From positions 1 through 14,986 of the forward strand of contig CAAFPB010000081.1 of assembly GCA_900764725.1 (NCBI GenBank): a stretch of DNA of 14,986 nucleotides, read 5' to 3'. The notes beneath the pieces were generated by a model. That model saw nothing but the letters and a program-made list of their open reading frames with translations. It had not been told where the DNA came from and did not search any database. Source of the stretch: an uncultured Catenibacterium sp. GTDB lineage: Bacteria; Bacillota_I; Bacilli_A; Erysipelotrichales; Coprobacillaceae. The position numbers were made by a program, and so were the translations under genes. Shown here one piece after another: positions 1 to 6,370 of this stretch. Position 1 is the first letter of the stretch, and each line of letters opens with the position of its first letter.

Positions 1-21
1 AGACGTGTGCTCTTCCGATCT
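1..21. other. Illumina adapter remnant (artefact)
   Basis: These 21 bases end in GCTCTTCCGATCT and match, from memory, the 3' end of the Illumina TruSeq read-2 adapter along their whole length. They sit exactly at the contig edge and are followed at base 22 by sequence encoding Ffh. In the Ffh frame they read Cys-Ser-Ser-Asp, which does not belong to the protein. This is untrimmed library sequence, not bacterial DNA. Confidence 0.96.
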
Positions 22-505
22 TGTAGAAAAGGTACAGGATGTCTATGATGAAAAAGAAAGTATGAAAGCTTTCAATAAGATGAAGGCTGGTACTTTTGGT
101 TTAGATGATATGCTAGATCAGATGAAGAAACTTCAGAAGATGGGTCCTTTATCTGGTTTATTAAAGATGATTCCAGGAATGCCTAAGATTCCTAATTTAA
201 ATGATGATGATGCAGCAGCTAAGATGAAGATGACTGAATCAATCATTTATTCTATGACTAAGGCAGAACGTGCAAATCCTGATATGATTAATTCATCACG
301 TAAAGAAAGAATCGCCAAGGGTTGTGGTCAGCCTGTCACTGAAGTTAATAAACTATTAAAACAGTTTGAACAGTCTCGTAAGGTTATGAAACAGTTAGGT
401 AACATTGATCCTACAACTGGTATGCCAACACAAAGACCAATGAAGACTCAACAGCAGTTCAATCCTTATCGTAAAAAGACAAGACATAAGAAAAAGAAGA
501 AATAA
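22..505 (+). CDS. ffh: Signal recognition particle protein Ffh, C-terminal part (5' truncated)
   Basis: Ffh (SRP54) binds 4.5S/scRNA and hydrophobic signal sequences and brings ribosomes making membrane or secreted proteins to the FtsY receptor. Only about 160 residues are present: the end of the G domain (LVEKVQDVYDEKES) and the methionine-rich M domain, with FGLDDMLDQMKKLQKMGPL, a GLLKMIPGM loop and the RNA-binding helix region around SRKERIAKGCGQPVTEVNKLLKQ. The tail is very basic (RKKTRHKKKKK), as is common in the family. The N and most of the G domain lie beyond the contig edge. An apparent GTG start at base 5 is an adapter artefact. The reading frame is intact to TAA at 503-505 and a terminator follows at once. 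Confidence 0.96.
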
Positions 506-526
506 AACCTCCTCGGAGGTTTTTTC
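504..526 (+). terminator. Rho-independent terminator after ffh
   Basis: An AACCTC/GAGGTT stem with a short CTCG loop is followed by a run of six T. It begins within the ffh stop codon. It separates ffh from the two-component cluster, whereas in many Firmicutes ffh is followed directly by rpsP. Confidence 0.85.
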
Positions 527-575
527 TTTAGAATTATTTAAGAATTTCATCACGAATCTTTTTATTTTTAGTCAC

Positions 576-581
576 TATACT
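576..581 (+). promoter_or_regulatory. Possible -10 box for the small ORF/two-component cluster
   Basis: TATACT lies 10 bases upstream of a strong Shine-Dalgarno at 591-596 and downstream of the ffh terminator, where a promoter is expected. No convincing -35 box is found 16-18 bases upstream (CGAATC or similar), so this is a weak call based mostly on position. Confidence 0.35.
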
Positions 582-603
582 TATAAGCGAAGGAGGGATG
601 CAT

Positions 604-687
604 ATGTTTGAAACATTTATGTTTACATTATTATTTCCTGTTATTATGATCAGTATTATCGCTTATTTAAGTACATTGACTCGCTGA
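604..687 (+). CDS. Small hydrophobic membrane peptide (27 aa), unknown function
   Basis: This 27-codon reading frame begins MFETFMFTLLF and ends YLSTLTR before TGA. Residues 5-23 are almost wholly hydrophobic, enough for one membrane helix, with an acidic residue near the start and Arg at the end. A full AGGAGG at 591-596 lies 7 bases before ATG 604; an in-frame ATG at 598 is too close to that site to be the start. It ends 24 bases before the response regulator gene, so it is probably co-transcribed with the two-component system. I do not recognise the family. It could be a regulator or sensor accessory of the kinase, a holin-like or type I toxin-like peptide, or a short leader peptide. Evidence for translation is the Shine-Dalgarno site, its spacing and the coherent hydrophobic composition. 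Confidence 0.6.
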   Translation: MFETFMFTLLFPVIMISIIAYLSTLTR

Positions 688-711
688 TTATAAAGAAGGG
701 GAGTTAAGTTA

Positions 712-1416
712 ATGAAACACACAATATTACTTGTAGAAGACGAGTTAGGTATTAGAGAAACAGTTAAAATCTTTTTAAAGAGTCAGAATTATGAAGTCAT
801 TGAAGCAGAAAATGGAAAAGAAGGGCTAGATGCCCTTAAAAACAATGATATTCATTTAGCTATTGTAGATATTATGATGCCTGTTATGGATGGACTGACT
901 ATGACAATGAAACTTCGTGAAGTATCAGATATCCCTGTGATCTTCTTAACAGCTAAGACAGAAGATATCGATAAGATTACAGGACTTAATCTAGGGGCAG
1001 ATGATTATATTACTAAACCATTTGAACCAATGGAACTCATTGCGAGAGTGAATTCTAATTTAAGACGCTATGAACAGATCTTAAATTTGAAGGGAAATAC
1101 AAAGACACCTACTAATCAGCTTATTGTAGGCGGTCTTGTATTAGATCAGGCAACTAAAGAAGTCTTTGTGAATGGACGTTCTGTTAGATTGACTAAGAAA
1201 GAATTCCAGATTCTTGAACTATTGATGAGCTATCCTGGTAAGGTGTATTCTGCAGAAGAAATCTATGAATCTATCTGGGAAGAAACAGCCATCAATACAG
1301 AAACAATCATGGTTCATGTAAGAAGACTGAGAGAAAAGATTGAAGCCAATCCTAAGCATCCTGAATACTTAAAGGCTGTCTGGGGAGTAGGTTATAAAAT
1401 AGAAAAGATGGAGTGA
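712..1416 (+). CDS. OmpR/PhoB-family response regulator
   Basis: This is a two-domain transcription regulator of 234 residues, the normal family length. The receiver domain (about 1-120) shows the acidic pair E9-D10, the phosphoacceptor D53 in VDIMMPVMDG, the switch Thr80 in FLTAKTE and the conserved Lys102 in TKPFEP. The C-terminal winged helix (about 130-234) carries RLTKKEFQILELLM, the recognition-helix region TIMVHVRRLREKIE and the WGVGYKIE hairpin typical of DNA-binding OmpR/VanR-like proteins. A GAAGGGGAG ribosome site lies before the ATG. It overlaps or abuts the downstream histidine kinase, its expected phosphodonor. Target genes cannot be read from the sequence; the cluster itself is a likely autoregulatory target by analogy. 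Confidence 0.95.
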   Translation: MKHTILLVEDELGIRETVKIFLKSQNYEVIEAENGKEGLDALKNNDIHLAIVDIMMPVMDGLTMTMKLREVSDIPVIFLTAKTEDIDKITGLNLGADDYITKPFEPMELIARVNSNLRRYEQILNLKGNTKTPTNQLIVGGLVLDQATKEVFVNGRSVRLTKKEFQILELLMSYPGKVYSAEEIYESIWEETAINTETIMVHVRRLREKIEANPKHPEYLKAVWGVGYKIEKME

Positions 1417-1421
1417 TGACA

Positions 1422-3479
1422 ATGAAGAAAAGACGTATATTTATTATTGGCTTACTTGTCTTATTGTTGGCTTGTCCAAGCTGTATGATTTATATTACAG
1501 TCAAACAGCAGGATGGTTATAAAAAAAGTGTCGCCGACAGTATGAATGAATATATGCTGCAGTTTCTTACAATGGCTGTTGAGTCAAAAACAGATCCTGA
1601 TTACAAGCCTTTAAATTTTAATGGTCTAGATGAAAAGTCACAAGAAGCAGCTAATGAGACGATGAATGAAATATTCAAAACTGTTTTAGATATGGAACAC
1701 GATGATGATGGATTCCACTATGAAGCATATAATGAAAAGACAAGACAGTATTATAAGAATCAGAAATCTTATTATCCTGTTGCCTATGAAGGGTTCTTTA
1801 AATCTAGTTCACGTGCTAAATATTTTTACACAGATACTGTAGCTCTTTTTGATGAAAGTGATATTGTTCATACATTAGATGCAGGATATAAGCTTGTTGA
1901 AGGAAAAGATGGAAAAAGATCCTTACTTAAAGTCCATGATACGTATGTAGATTTAAATCAGGTGAGTATTAATTTGCCTAGAGATATAGAAATGACTTAC
2001 TATTGTACGATGTCTGTGTCACCTATGACATATTATACAGGGCGATATGTGGATGAATATAGTATCGCAATGCTTTCAGGAGTCGCTATGCTTCTAGGGT
2101 TATTTATTTTTATTTATATTTTAATGAATTCTCTAGAAGTAGAAGAGTCTATTAATCCATATCGTACAATTAAGAATTGGAAACTATTAACTGTAGCCAT
2201 TATTGTTGGATTAACTGCTTTTATTTTTGTAGGGGCATCAGGAGTAACCGGCGCTCTTGTGATGACGGGAGAACTTCAAGGTGTACTTGCAAGATATAGT
2301 ATAACTTATGGTACATGTATTAGCTATGGCCTCTATTTCTTCTGTATGGTTATATTCTATTTCTTATTCTCAATGTTATGCTTTACTGTTAAGTATATGT
2401 TTATGAATGGAATGGACTATTTTAAGAATAATACATGTACTTATGCACTTTATGCAAAAACAAAGGAACTAGGCAATAAGGTCATTGATTTTGATTTAAA
2501 GGATAATATCAATCAGGATATCTTGAAATTTACTATCTGTAATGCATTACTTGTTATTGTTTTGTATGTTCTTTCACCAAGCAAGATGATCTTTGCGATT
2601 GTTTATGTCATCATCTCTTTCTTATATATAAGAAAGCAGTCAGTAAAGGTAAAGAACGATTATAAGAATATGTTAGACTTTACAGAACAGCTTTCTCATG
2701 GTCATTTTGATACAGAAATAGAAGATGATCTAGGTATCTTCAATAGCATGCGTGATCGCTTAAATAACCTAAAAACTGGTTTTGAAGCCGCTGTGAAGGA
2801 AGAAACAAAATCACAGAATATGAAGACAGAACTTATTACTAATGTCTCTCATGATTTAAAAACTCCTCTTACATGTATTAAGAACTATGTTATTTTACTT
2901 AAGAATACACAAGCGGATGAAGCAACAAGAACTGAATATTTGAACCAGTTAGAAAGATATACAAATAGACTTTCTAATCTTATTCAAGATCTCTTTGATG
3001 TCTCTAAAGCCTCTAGTGGTAATATTGACCTTCATCCTATTGATTTAAGATTACAAGCGTTAGTTGATCAATCTTTAGCTGAATGTATTGAAGTATTAGA
3101 GTCTAAAGATATCCAGGTCATTAAGAATGTAGAGGATGTTGTCGTTCATCTAGATGGAGATAAGACATATCGTGTCTTTGAAAACTTACTGACTAATATT
3201 GGAAAGTATGCCATGCCACATAGCCGTGCCTATATTGATATTCATGAGGAAGAAGACTATGTTTCAGTCATATTCAAGAATATGAGTGAAGTAGAAATGA
3301 ACTTCTCTAGTGAAGAAATACAGGAACGTTTTGTGAGAGGGGATAAATCCCGCCATGAAACAGGAAGCGGACTAGGACTTGCGATTGCGAAAAGCTTTGT
3401 CGTTGCTCAAGGTGGTACATTTGATATAGAAATAGATGGTGATCTTTTTAAAGTCATCATGACATTCAAAAAAAGTTAA
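1422..3479 (+). CDS. Polytopic membrane sensor histidine kinase (VanS-like catalytic core)
   Basis: Partner of the preceding regulator; it should autophosphorylate on His and pass phosphate to D53 of that protein. I prefer ATG 1422 (685 aa): GGAG at 1410-1413 lies 8 bases upstream. GTG 1413 or ATG 1416 are in frame but too close to it. Order: membrane helix about 6-27, an extracytoplasmic region about 28-212, then about five more helices (about 215-237, 254-271, 296-321, 369-384, 389-403). A HAMP-like linker follows, then the H box NVSHDLKTPLT with His477, an N box (N592 in ENLLTNIGKYA) and the ATP-lid glycines GSGLGL at 648-653. The usual DxGxG G1 box is replaced by FKNMSE near 618-623. The large sensor part has no domain I recognise, so the signal is unknown. 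Confidence 0.93.
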   Translation: MKKRRIFIIGLLVLLLACPSCMIYITVKQQDGYKKSVADSMNEYMLQFLTMAVESKTDPDYKPLNFNGLDEKSQEAANETMNEIFKTVLDMEHDDDGFHYEAYNEKTRQYYKNQKSYYPVAYEGFFKSSSRAKYFYTDTVALFDESDIVHTLDAGYKLVEGKDGKRSLLKVHDTYVDLNQVSINLPRDIEMTYYCTMSVSPMTYYTGRYVDEYSIAMLSGVAMLLGLFIFIYILMNSLEVEESINPYRTIKNWKLLTVAIIVGLTAFIFVGASGVTGALVMTGELQGVLARYSITYGTCISYGLYFFCMVIFYFLFSMLCFTVKYMFMNGMDYFKNNTCTYALYAKTKELGNKVIDFDLKDNINQDILKFTICNALLVIVLYVLSPSKMIFAIVYVIISFLYIRKQSVKVKNDYKNMLDFTEQLSHGHFDTEIEDDLGIFNSMRDRLNNLKTGFEAAVKEETKSQNMKTELITNVSHDLKTPLTCIKNYVILLKNTQADEATRTEYLNQLERYTNRLSNLIQDLFDVSKASSGNIDLHPIDLRLQALVDQSLAECIEVLESKDIQVIKNVEDVVVHLDGDKTYRVFENLLTNIGKYAMPHSRAYIDIHEEEDYVSVIFKNMSEVEMNFSSEEIQERFVRGDKSRHETGSGLGLAIAKSFVVAQGGTFDIEIDGDLFKVIMTFKKS

Positions 3480-3480
3480 A

Positions 3481-3504
3481 GTGTCAAGTAAAAATACTTG
3501 ACAC
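3481..3504. other. Perfect 10-bp inverted repeat overlapping the rpsP -35 box
   Basis: Arms GTGTCAAGTA and TACTTGACAC flank an AAAA loop, starting one base after the kinase stop codon. No T run follows, so it is a poor intrinsic terminator. The right arm contains the TTGACA -35 hexamer of the next promoter. It may be a weak terminator for the kinase transcript, an operator for a dimeric regulator, or both. Confidence 0.7.
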
Positions 3505-3525
3505 CTAATTTGAATATGGTATTAT
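3498..3525 (+). promoter_or_regulatory. Sigma-A promoter of rpsP-khpA-rimM-trmD
   Basis: TTGACA at 3498-3503 and TATTAT at 3520-3525 are separated by 16 bases, and TATAAG at 3523-3528 overlaps the -10. The transcript would start near 3532, leaving a leader of about 30 bases with GGAGG at 3548-3552. The -35 box is perfect, as expected for a ribosomal protein operon. Confidence 0.85.
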
Positions 3526-3560
3526 AAGTAAGCAAATTAAATTAATCGGAGGAAAATACA

Positions 3561-3833
3561 ATGGCAGTTAAATTAAGATTAAAGAGAATGGGTGCTAAGA
3601 AGTCACCATTTTATAGAATTGTTGCAGCTGATTCAAGAATGCCAAGAGATGGTCGTTTCATTGAACAGTTAGGAACTTATGATCCAAGACAGAATCCAGC
3701 TAAGGTTTCTTTAAAGAAAGAAGAAATCTTAAAGTGGTTAGGTAACGGTGCTCAGCCTTCTGACACAGTTAAGAACATCCTTTCTAAAGAAGGCGTAATC
3801 AAAGAATTTGCTGAATCTAAGAAGGCTAAATAA
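3561..3833 (+). CDS. rpsP: 30S ribosomal protein bS16
   Basis: bS16 is a small-subunit protein that binds 16S rRNA early in assembly. The 90-residue product starts [20 protein letters not shown] and continues with [23 protein letters not shown], the family signature, at normal length. GGAGG at 3548-3552 lies 8 bases before the ATG. It is first in a transcription unit with khpA two bases downstream, then rimM and trmD, the order conserved in Firmicutes. The strong promoter upstream fits a highly expressed gene. Confidence 0.98.
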   Translation: MAVKLRLKRMGAKKSPFYRIVAADSRMPRDGRFIEQLGTYDPRQNPAKVSLKKEEILKWLGNGAQPSDTVKNILSKEGVIKEFAESKKAK

Positions 3834-3835
3834 TT

Positions 3836-4090
3836 ATGGATTACGTTAAGGCATTACAGGACATCTGTCTTGAACTTGTCAATGATCGTGATAAGTTAGA
3901 GGTTAGAGAAATGCCTTCATTAGATGATAATGCGATTGTTCTATATGTTTATGCATCACATGATGATATTTCTAAATTAATTGGTAGAAAAGGCGTTATG
4001 GCTAATTCTATCAGACAGCTTATGTCTGTAAGTACACGTGGTATGCATAAGAGATTAGATATCAAATTTGAATCATATGGTGAGGAATAA
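3836..4090 (+). CDS. khpA: KH-domain RNA-binding protein KhpA
   Basis: KhpA is a small single-KH-domain RNA chaperone that in Firmicutes pairs with KhpB (Jag/EloR) and affects cell elongation and division. The 84-residue protein has the KH nucleic-acid loop GRKG at residues 50-53 (KLIGRKGVMANSIRQL), followed by a helix and the closing strand MHKRLDIKFE. It starts two bases after the rpsP stop with only a weak GAAGG site at 3821-3825, so translation may be coupled to rpsP. The stop codon is part of the terminator hairpin that follows. YlqD, found between this gene and rimM in Bacillus subtilis, is absent here. Confidence 0.94.
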   Translation: MDYVKALQDICLELVNDRDKLEVREMPSLDDNAIVLYVYASHDDISKLIGRKGVMANSIRQLMSVSTRGMHKRLDIKFESYGEE

Positions 4091-4115
4091 AGGAAGTGTA
4101 CACTTCCTTTTTTTT
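4089..4115 (+). terminator. Within-operon intrinsic terminator between khpA and rimM
   Basis: Arms AAAGGAAGTG (4089-4098) and CACTTCCTTT (4101-4110) form a perfect inverted repeat that runs into eight T (4108-4115). It starts in the khpA stop codon and its U tract touches the GGAGG of rimM (4116-4120). No promoter lies between, so rimM and trmD seem to depend on readthrough. Confidence 0.88.
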
Positions 4116-4125
4116 GGAGGTACAA

Positions 4126-4629
4126 ATGGAACTTGTAGAAATTGGTAAAATCATTAATACATTTGGAATCAAGGGTGATTTAAAGATTGCTTCTTCAACT
4201 GATTTTGGAGAACAGCGCTTTGCCCCTGGCAGCCATATTCTTGTCAAAACACCAAGAGAATATCTTGATTTTGAAATCAGTAAGCATTATGTTCATAAAG
4301 GCTTTGATATGATTGCATTCAAAGGCTATACAGATATTAATGAAGTAGAAAAGTATAAGGGTTGTGTTTGTTATGCACCTAAGGATACTTCTTTATTACC
4401 TGAAGGCATGCATTATATTTCTGATATTGTAGATTGTGAAGTCTATAATAATGGCACTTATATTGGTAAGGTGACTGATGTATATCAGGGTGCACAGGCT
4501 ATTATTGGTGTAGATGTAAATGGTAAGAAGGTTATGATTCCTTATATTGATGCTTTTGTAAAGAATAAAGATATTGAACATAAGCGTATTGATGTCTCAT
4601 TGATTGGAGGCTTCTTAGATGAAGATTGA
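4126..4629 (+). CDS. rimM: Ribosome maturation factor RimM
   Basis: RimM helps assemble the 30S head and binds protein uS19. The 167-residue protein opens with MELVEIGKIINTFGIKGDLK, the family N-terminal signature (NTxGIKG), and ends with a PRC-barrel part containing GKVTDVYQGAQAIIGV, KKVMIPYIDAFV and RIDVSLIGGFL. The start is ATG 4126, preceded by GGAGG at 4116-4120; an upstream in-frame GTG at 4096 would put the start inside the terminator hairpin and is rejected. Its end overlaps trmD by 11 bases, implying translational coupling. The terminator just upstream suggests expression well below that of rpsP. Confidence 0.96.
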   Translation: MELVEIGKIINTFGIKGDLKIASSTDFGEQRFAPGSHILVKTPREYLDFEISKHYVHKGFDMIAFKGYTDINEVEKYKGCVCYAPKDTSLLPEGMHYISDIVDCEVYNNGTYIGKVTDVYQGAQAIIGVDVNGKKVMIPYIDAFVKNKDIEHKRIDVSLIGGFLDED

Positions 4630-5335
4630 TGTTCTTTCATTATTCCCAGAGATGTTTGAAGGTTTTCTTACAACATCTATTATTAAAAGAGCCATCGATA
4701 GTGGTCATGTAGAAGTGAATATCCATGATTTTAGAGAATTCGCAACAGATCGTCATAAGAGTGTGGATGATACACCTTATGGTGGAGGACAGGGCATGGT
4801 GCTTATGTGTAAGCCATTATTAGATTGTTTGAAGACTGTTGTGACTAAAGAATCACTTGTTATTTTGATGAGTCCTCAGGGTATGACACATCATCAATCT
4901 TATGCTGAAGAGTTAGCTTTAAATCAGAAGCATATTGTCATTATCTGTGGTCATTATGAAGGCTTTGATGAACGTATTCGTGATTATGTAGATGTAGAAC
5001 TTTCTATTGGTGATTATGTACTCACAGGTGGAGAACTAGGCGCTATGGTAGTGATGGATAGTATCATCCGTTTACTTCATGGAGTCATCACACAGGCAAG
5101 TCACGAAGATGATTCATTTTCTAATGGATTATTAGAATATCCACAATATACAAGACCTTATGAATATGAAGGCAGTAAAGTTCCTGATGTCCTCTTAAGT
5201 GGTCATCATGAAAATATTCGTAAATGGCGTTTAAAGGAATCATTACGTAAAACTATGATCAAACGTCCTGACTTATTAGAAAAACGCTCATTTACAGAAG
5301 AAGAATTAAAAATCCTAAAAGAATTAAAAAAGTAA
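4619..5335 (+). CDS. trmD: tRNA (guanine-N1-)-methyltransferase TrmD
   Basis: TrmD uses S-adenosylmethionine to make m1G37 next to the anticodon, which prevents +1 frameshifting. The 238-residue protein has the SPOUT-family trefoil-knot motifs: DRHKSVDDTPYGGGQGMVL, ILMSPQG, IICGHYEGFDERI and SIGDYVLTGGELGAMVVMDSIIRL. The C-terminal helical part with HHENIRKWRLKESLRKT matches the tRNA-binding domain. The ATG lies within the end of rimM, giving an 11-base overlap. It ends the rpsP unit; the next promoter begins at its stop codon. Confidence 0.97.
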   Translation: MKIDVLSLFPEMFEGFLTTSIIKRAIDSGHVEVNIHDFREFATDRHKSVDDTPYGGGQGMVLMCKPLLDCLKTVVTKESLVILMSPQGMTHHQSYAEELALNQKHIVIICGHYEGFDERIRDYVDVELSIGDYVLTGGELGAMVVMDSIIRLLHGVITQASHEDDSFSNGLLEYPQYTRPYEYEGSKVPDVLLSGHHENIRKWRLKESLRKTMIKRPDLLEKRSFTEEELKILKELKK

Positions 5336-5364
5336 TTGATTTATAAAAAAGACGGTGCTATAAT
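5336..5364 (+). promoter_or_regulatory. Sigma-A promoter of rplS
   Basis: TTGATT at 5336-5341 and a perfect TATAAT at 5359-5364 are separated by 17 bases, directly after the trmD stop codon. A start near 5371 would leave a leader of about 78 bases. This gives rplS its own promoter rather than relying on readthrough from trmD. Confidence 0.88.
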
Positions 5365-5370
5365 AGGCAA

Positions 5371-5438
5371 GTCGTAAGACACAGAAGTTCCGCTGGTTAT
5401 ATACGAATGAGCTTCCAAGACTAAATTTGTGTAGGAGG
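5371..5438 (+). promoter_or_regulatory. Probable ribosomal protein L19 leader (autoregulatory RNA)
   Basis: The short 5' leader of rplS can close into a helix between ACACAGA (5379-5385) and TTTGTGT (5426-5432, one G-U pair), with the enclosed segment holding smaller pairings. The helix ends at the AGGAGG at 5433-5438. Low-GC Gram-positives carry a described L19 leader in this place, thought to let L19 repress its own mRNA. I assign it by position and the outer helix, not by covariance search. Confidence 0.6.
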
Positions 5439-5448
5439 AAATGTTAGA

Positions 5449-5796
5449 ATGAACATGCAGTTAGTAAACGAAATTACTAAGAGCCAGATCAAGACTGATG
5501 TACCTCAGTTCAAAGCTGGTGACACTTTAAAAGTATTTGTAAAGATCCAGGAAGGTAATAAGACTCGTCTTCAGATGTTCGAAGGTGTTTGTATTGCTAA
5601 AAAGGGTCATGGTATTGGTGAAACTTTCACTGTTAGAAAGATTTCTTACGGTGTAGGTGTTGAAAGAGTATTCCCAGTAAACTCTCCAATCATCGATCAT
5701 ATCGAAGTAGCTAAGGTTGGTAAAGTACGTAGAGCTAAATTACATTACTTACGTGGATTATCTGGTAAAGCTGCTAGAATTAAAGAAATTCGATAA
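5449..5796 (+). CDS. rplS: 50S ribosomal protein bL19
   Basis: bL19 sits at the 30S-50S interface. The 115-residue product has the family signature: [59 protein letters not shown] and the basic C-terminus [26 protein letters not shown] at 5433-5438 lies 10 bases before ATG 5449. A closer ATG at 5441 reads only three codons (MLE) before a TGA that overlaps the true start and is too near the ribosome site to matter much. It has its own promoter and leader, and a terminator follows. Confidence 0.98.
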   Translation: MNMQLVNEITKSQIKTDVPQFKAGDTLKVFVKIQEGNKTRLQMFEGVCIAKKGHGIGETFTVRKISYGVGVERVFPVNSPIIDHIEVAKVGKVRRAKLHYLRGLSGKAARIKEIR

Positions 5797-5797
5797 G

Positions 5798-5826
5798 AGA
5801 ATGGGGGCTTACCCCATTCTTTTTTC
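5798..5826 (+). terminator. Intrinsic terminator after rplS
   Basis: AGAATGGGG (5798-5806), loop GCTTA and CCCCATTCT (5812-5820) form a nine-base-pair stem followed by six T. lepB starts only seven bases after this T tract, with no visible promoter in between, so lepB and the genes after it probably depend on readthrough. Confidence 0.92.
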
Positions 5827-5832
5827 TATATT

Positions 5833-6360
5833 ATGAATAAATTAAAGAAGCTGTGGTTACCTGGATTTTTTACTCTCGTATTATGTCTGTTTACTTTTAT
5901 TGTACTTCCAGTAAAAGTTAAAGGTACATCAATGATGCCAACCATCCATGATGGAGACTTTATTTTAATGACTGGAATTACATCACATAAGCAGATACAC
6001 CGTTTTGATATCGTTGATGTACGAAGCGGCGCATTAAAAGAAGATATCATTAAACGAGTAATAGGACTGCCAGGAGAAGAAATCAGCTATAAGAATGATC
6101 ATTTATATATTAATGGTCAATTTGTGGAAGAACCCTTTTTAAATCTCTTTTATATTCAGAAACAAAAGAGAAAATTAGGTCTTACACAATATACAAGAGA
6201 TTTTAGAATCAAGTTAAAGCACAATGAATATTTTGTCTTAGGGGATAATCGCCCATTATCCTATGATTCAAGATATTTTGGACCAATCCACATAGAAGAT
6301 ATTCGTGCTAAAAATGGATATATCATCTATCCTATAAAACATATTAAGAGTAATGATTGA
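5833..6360 (+). CDS. lepB: Type I signal peptidase
   Basis: Membrane-bound serine protease that removes signal peptides from exported proteins. The 175-residue protein has one N-terminal membrane anchor (about 8-27), then the catalytic Ser33 in GTSMMPTI, the general base Lys74 in IKRVIGLPGE and the closing box GDNRPLSYDSRYFGPI at 137-150, so both dyad residues are present. The length fits the short Gram-positive class. ATG 5833 is the only start that keeps the anchor, but no Shine-Dalgarno is visible: the preceding bases are the rplS terminator T tract and CTATATT. Gene symbol sipS-like or lepB; the exact paralogue cannot be told. rbgA follows 10 bases later. Confidence 0.94.
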   Translation: MNKLKKLWLPGFFTLVLCLFTFIVLPVKVKGTSMMPTIHDGDFILMTGITSHKQIHRFDIVDVRSGALKEDIIKRVIGLPGEEISYKNDHLYINGQFVEEPFLNLFYIQKQKRKLGLTQYTRDFRIKLKHNEYFVLGDNRPLSYDSRYFGPIHIEDIRAKNGYIIYPIKHIKSND

Positions 6361-6370
6361 GGAGGAAATT

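Noticed and set aside
5..21. GTG start codon for Ffh at base 5
   Set aside because: It lies in adapter sequence; the true ffh start is outside the contig.
1464..1478. Possible lipobox (LLLAC) in the histidine kinase N-terminus
   Set aside because: It lies within a continuous hydrophobic helix of a polytopic kinase, and Leu at -2 is not favoured; a membrane helix explains it better.
4096..4125. Longer RimM start at GTG 4096
   Set aside because: It falls inside the terminator hairpin and has no ribosome site; ATG 4126 has GGAGG and the family N-terminus.
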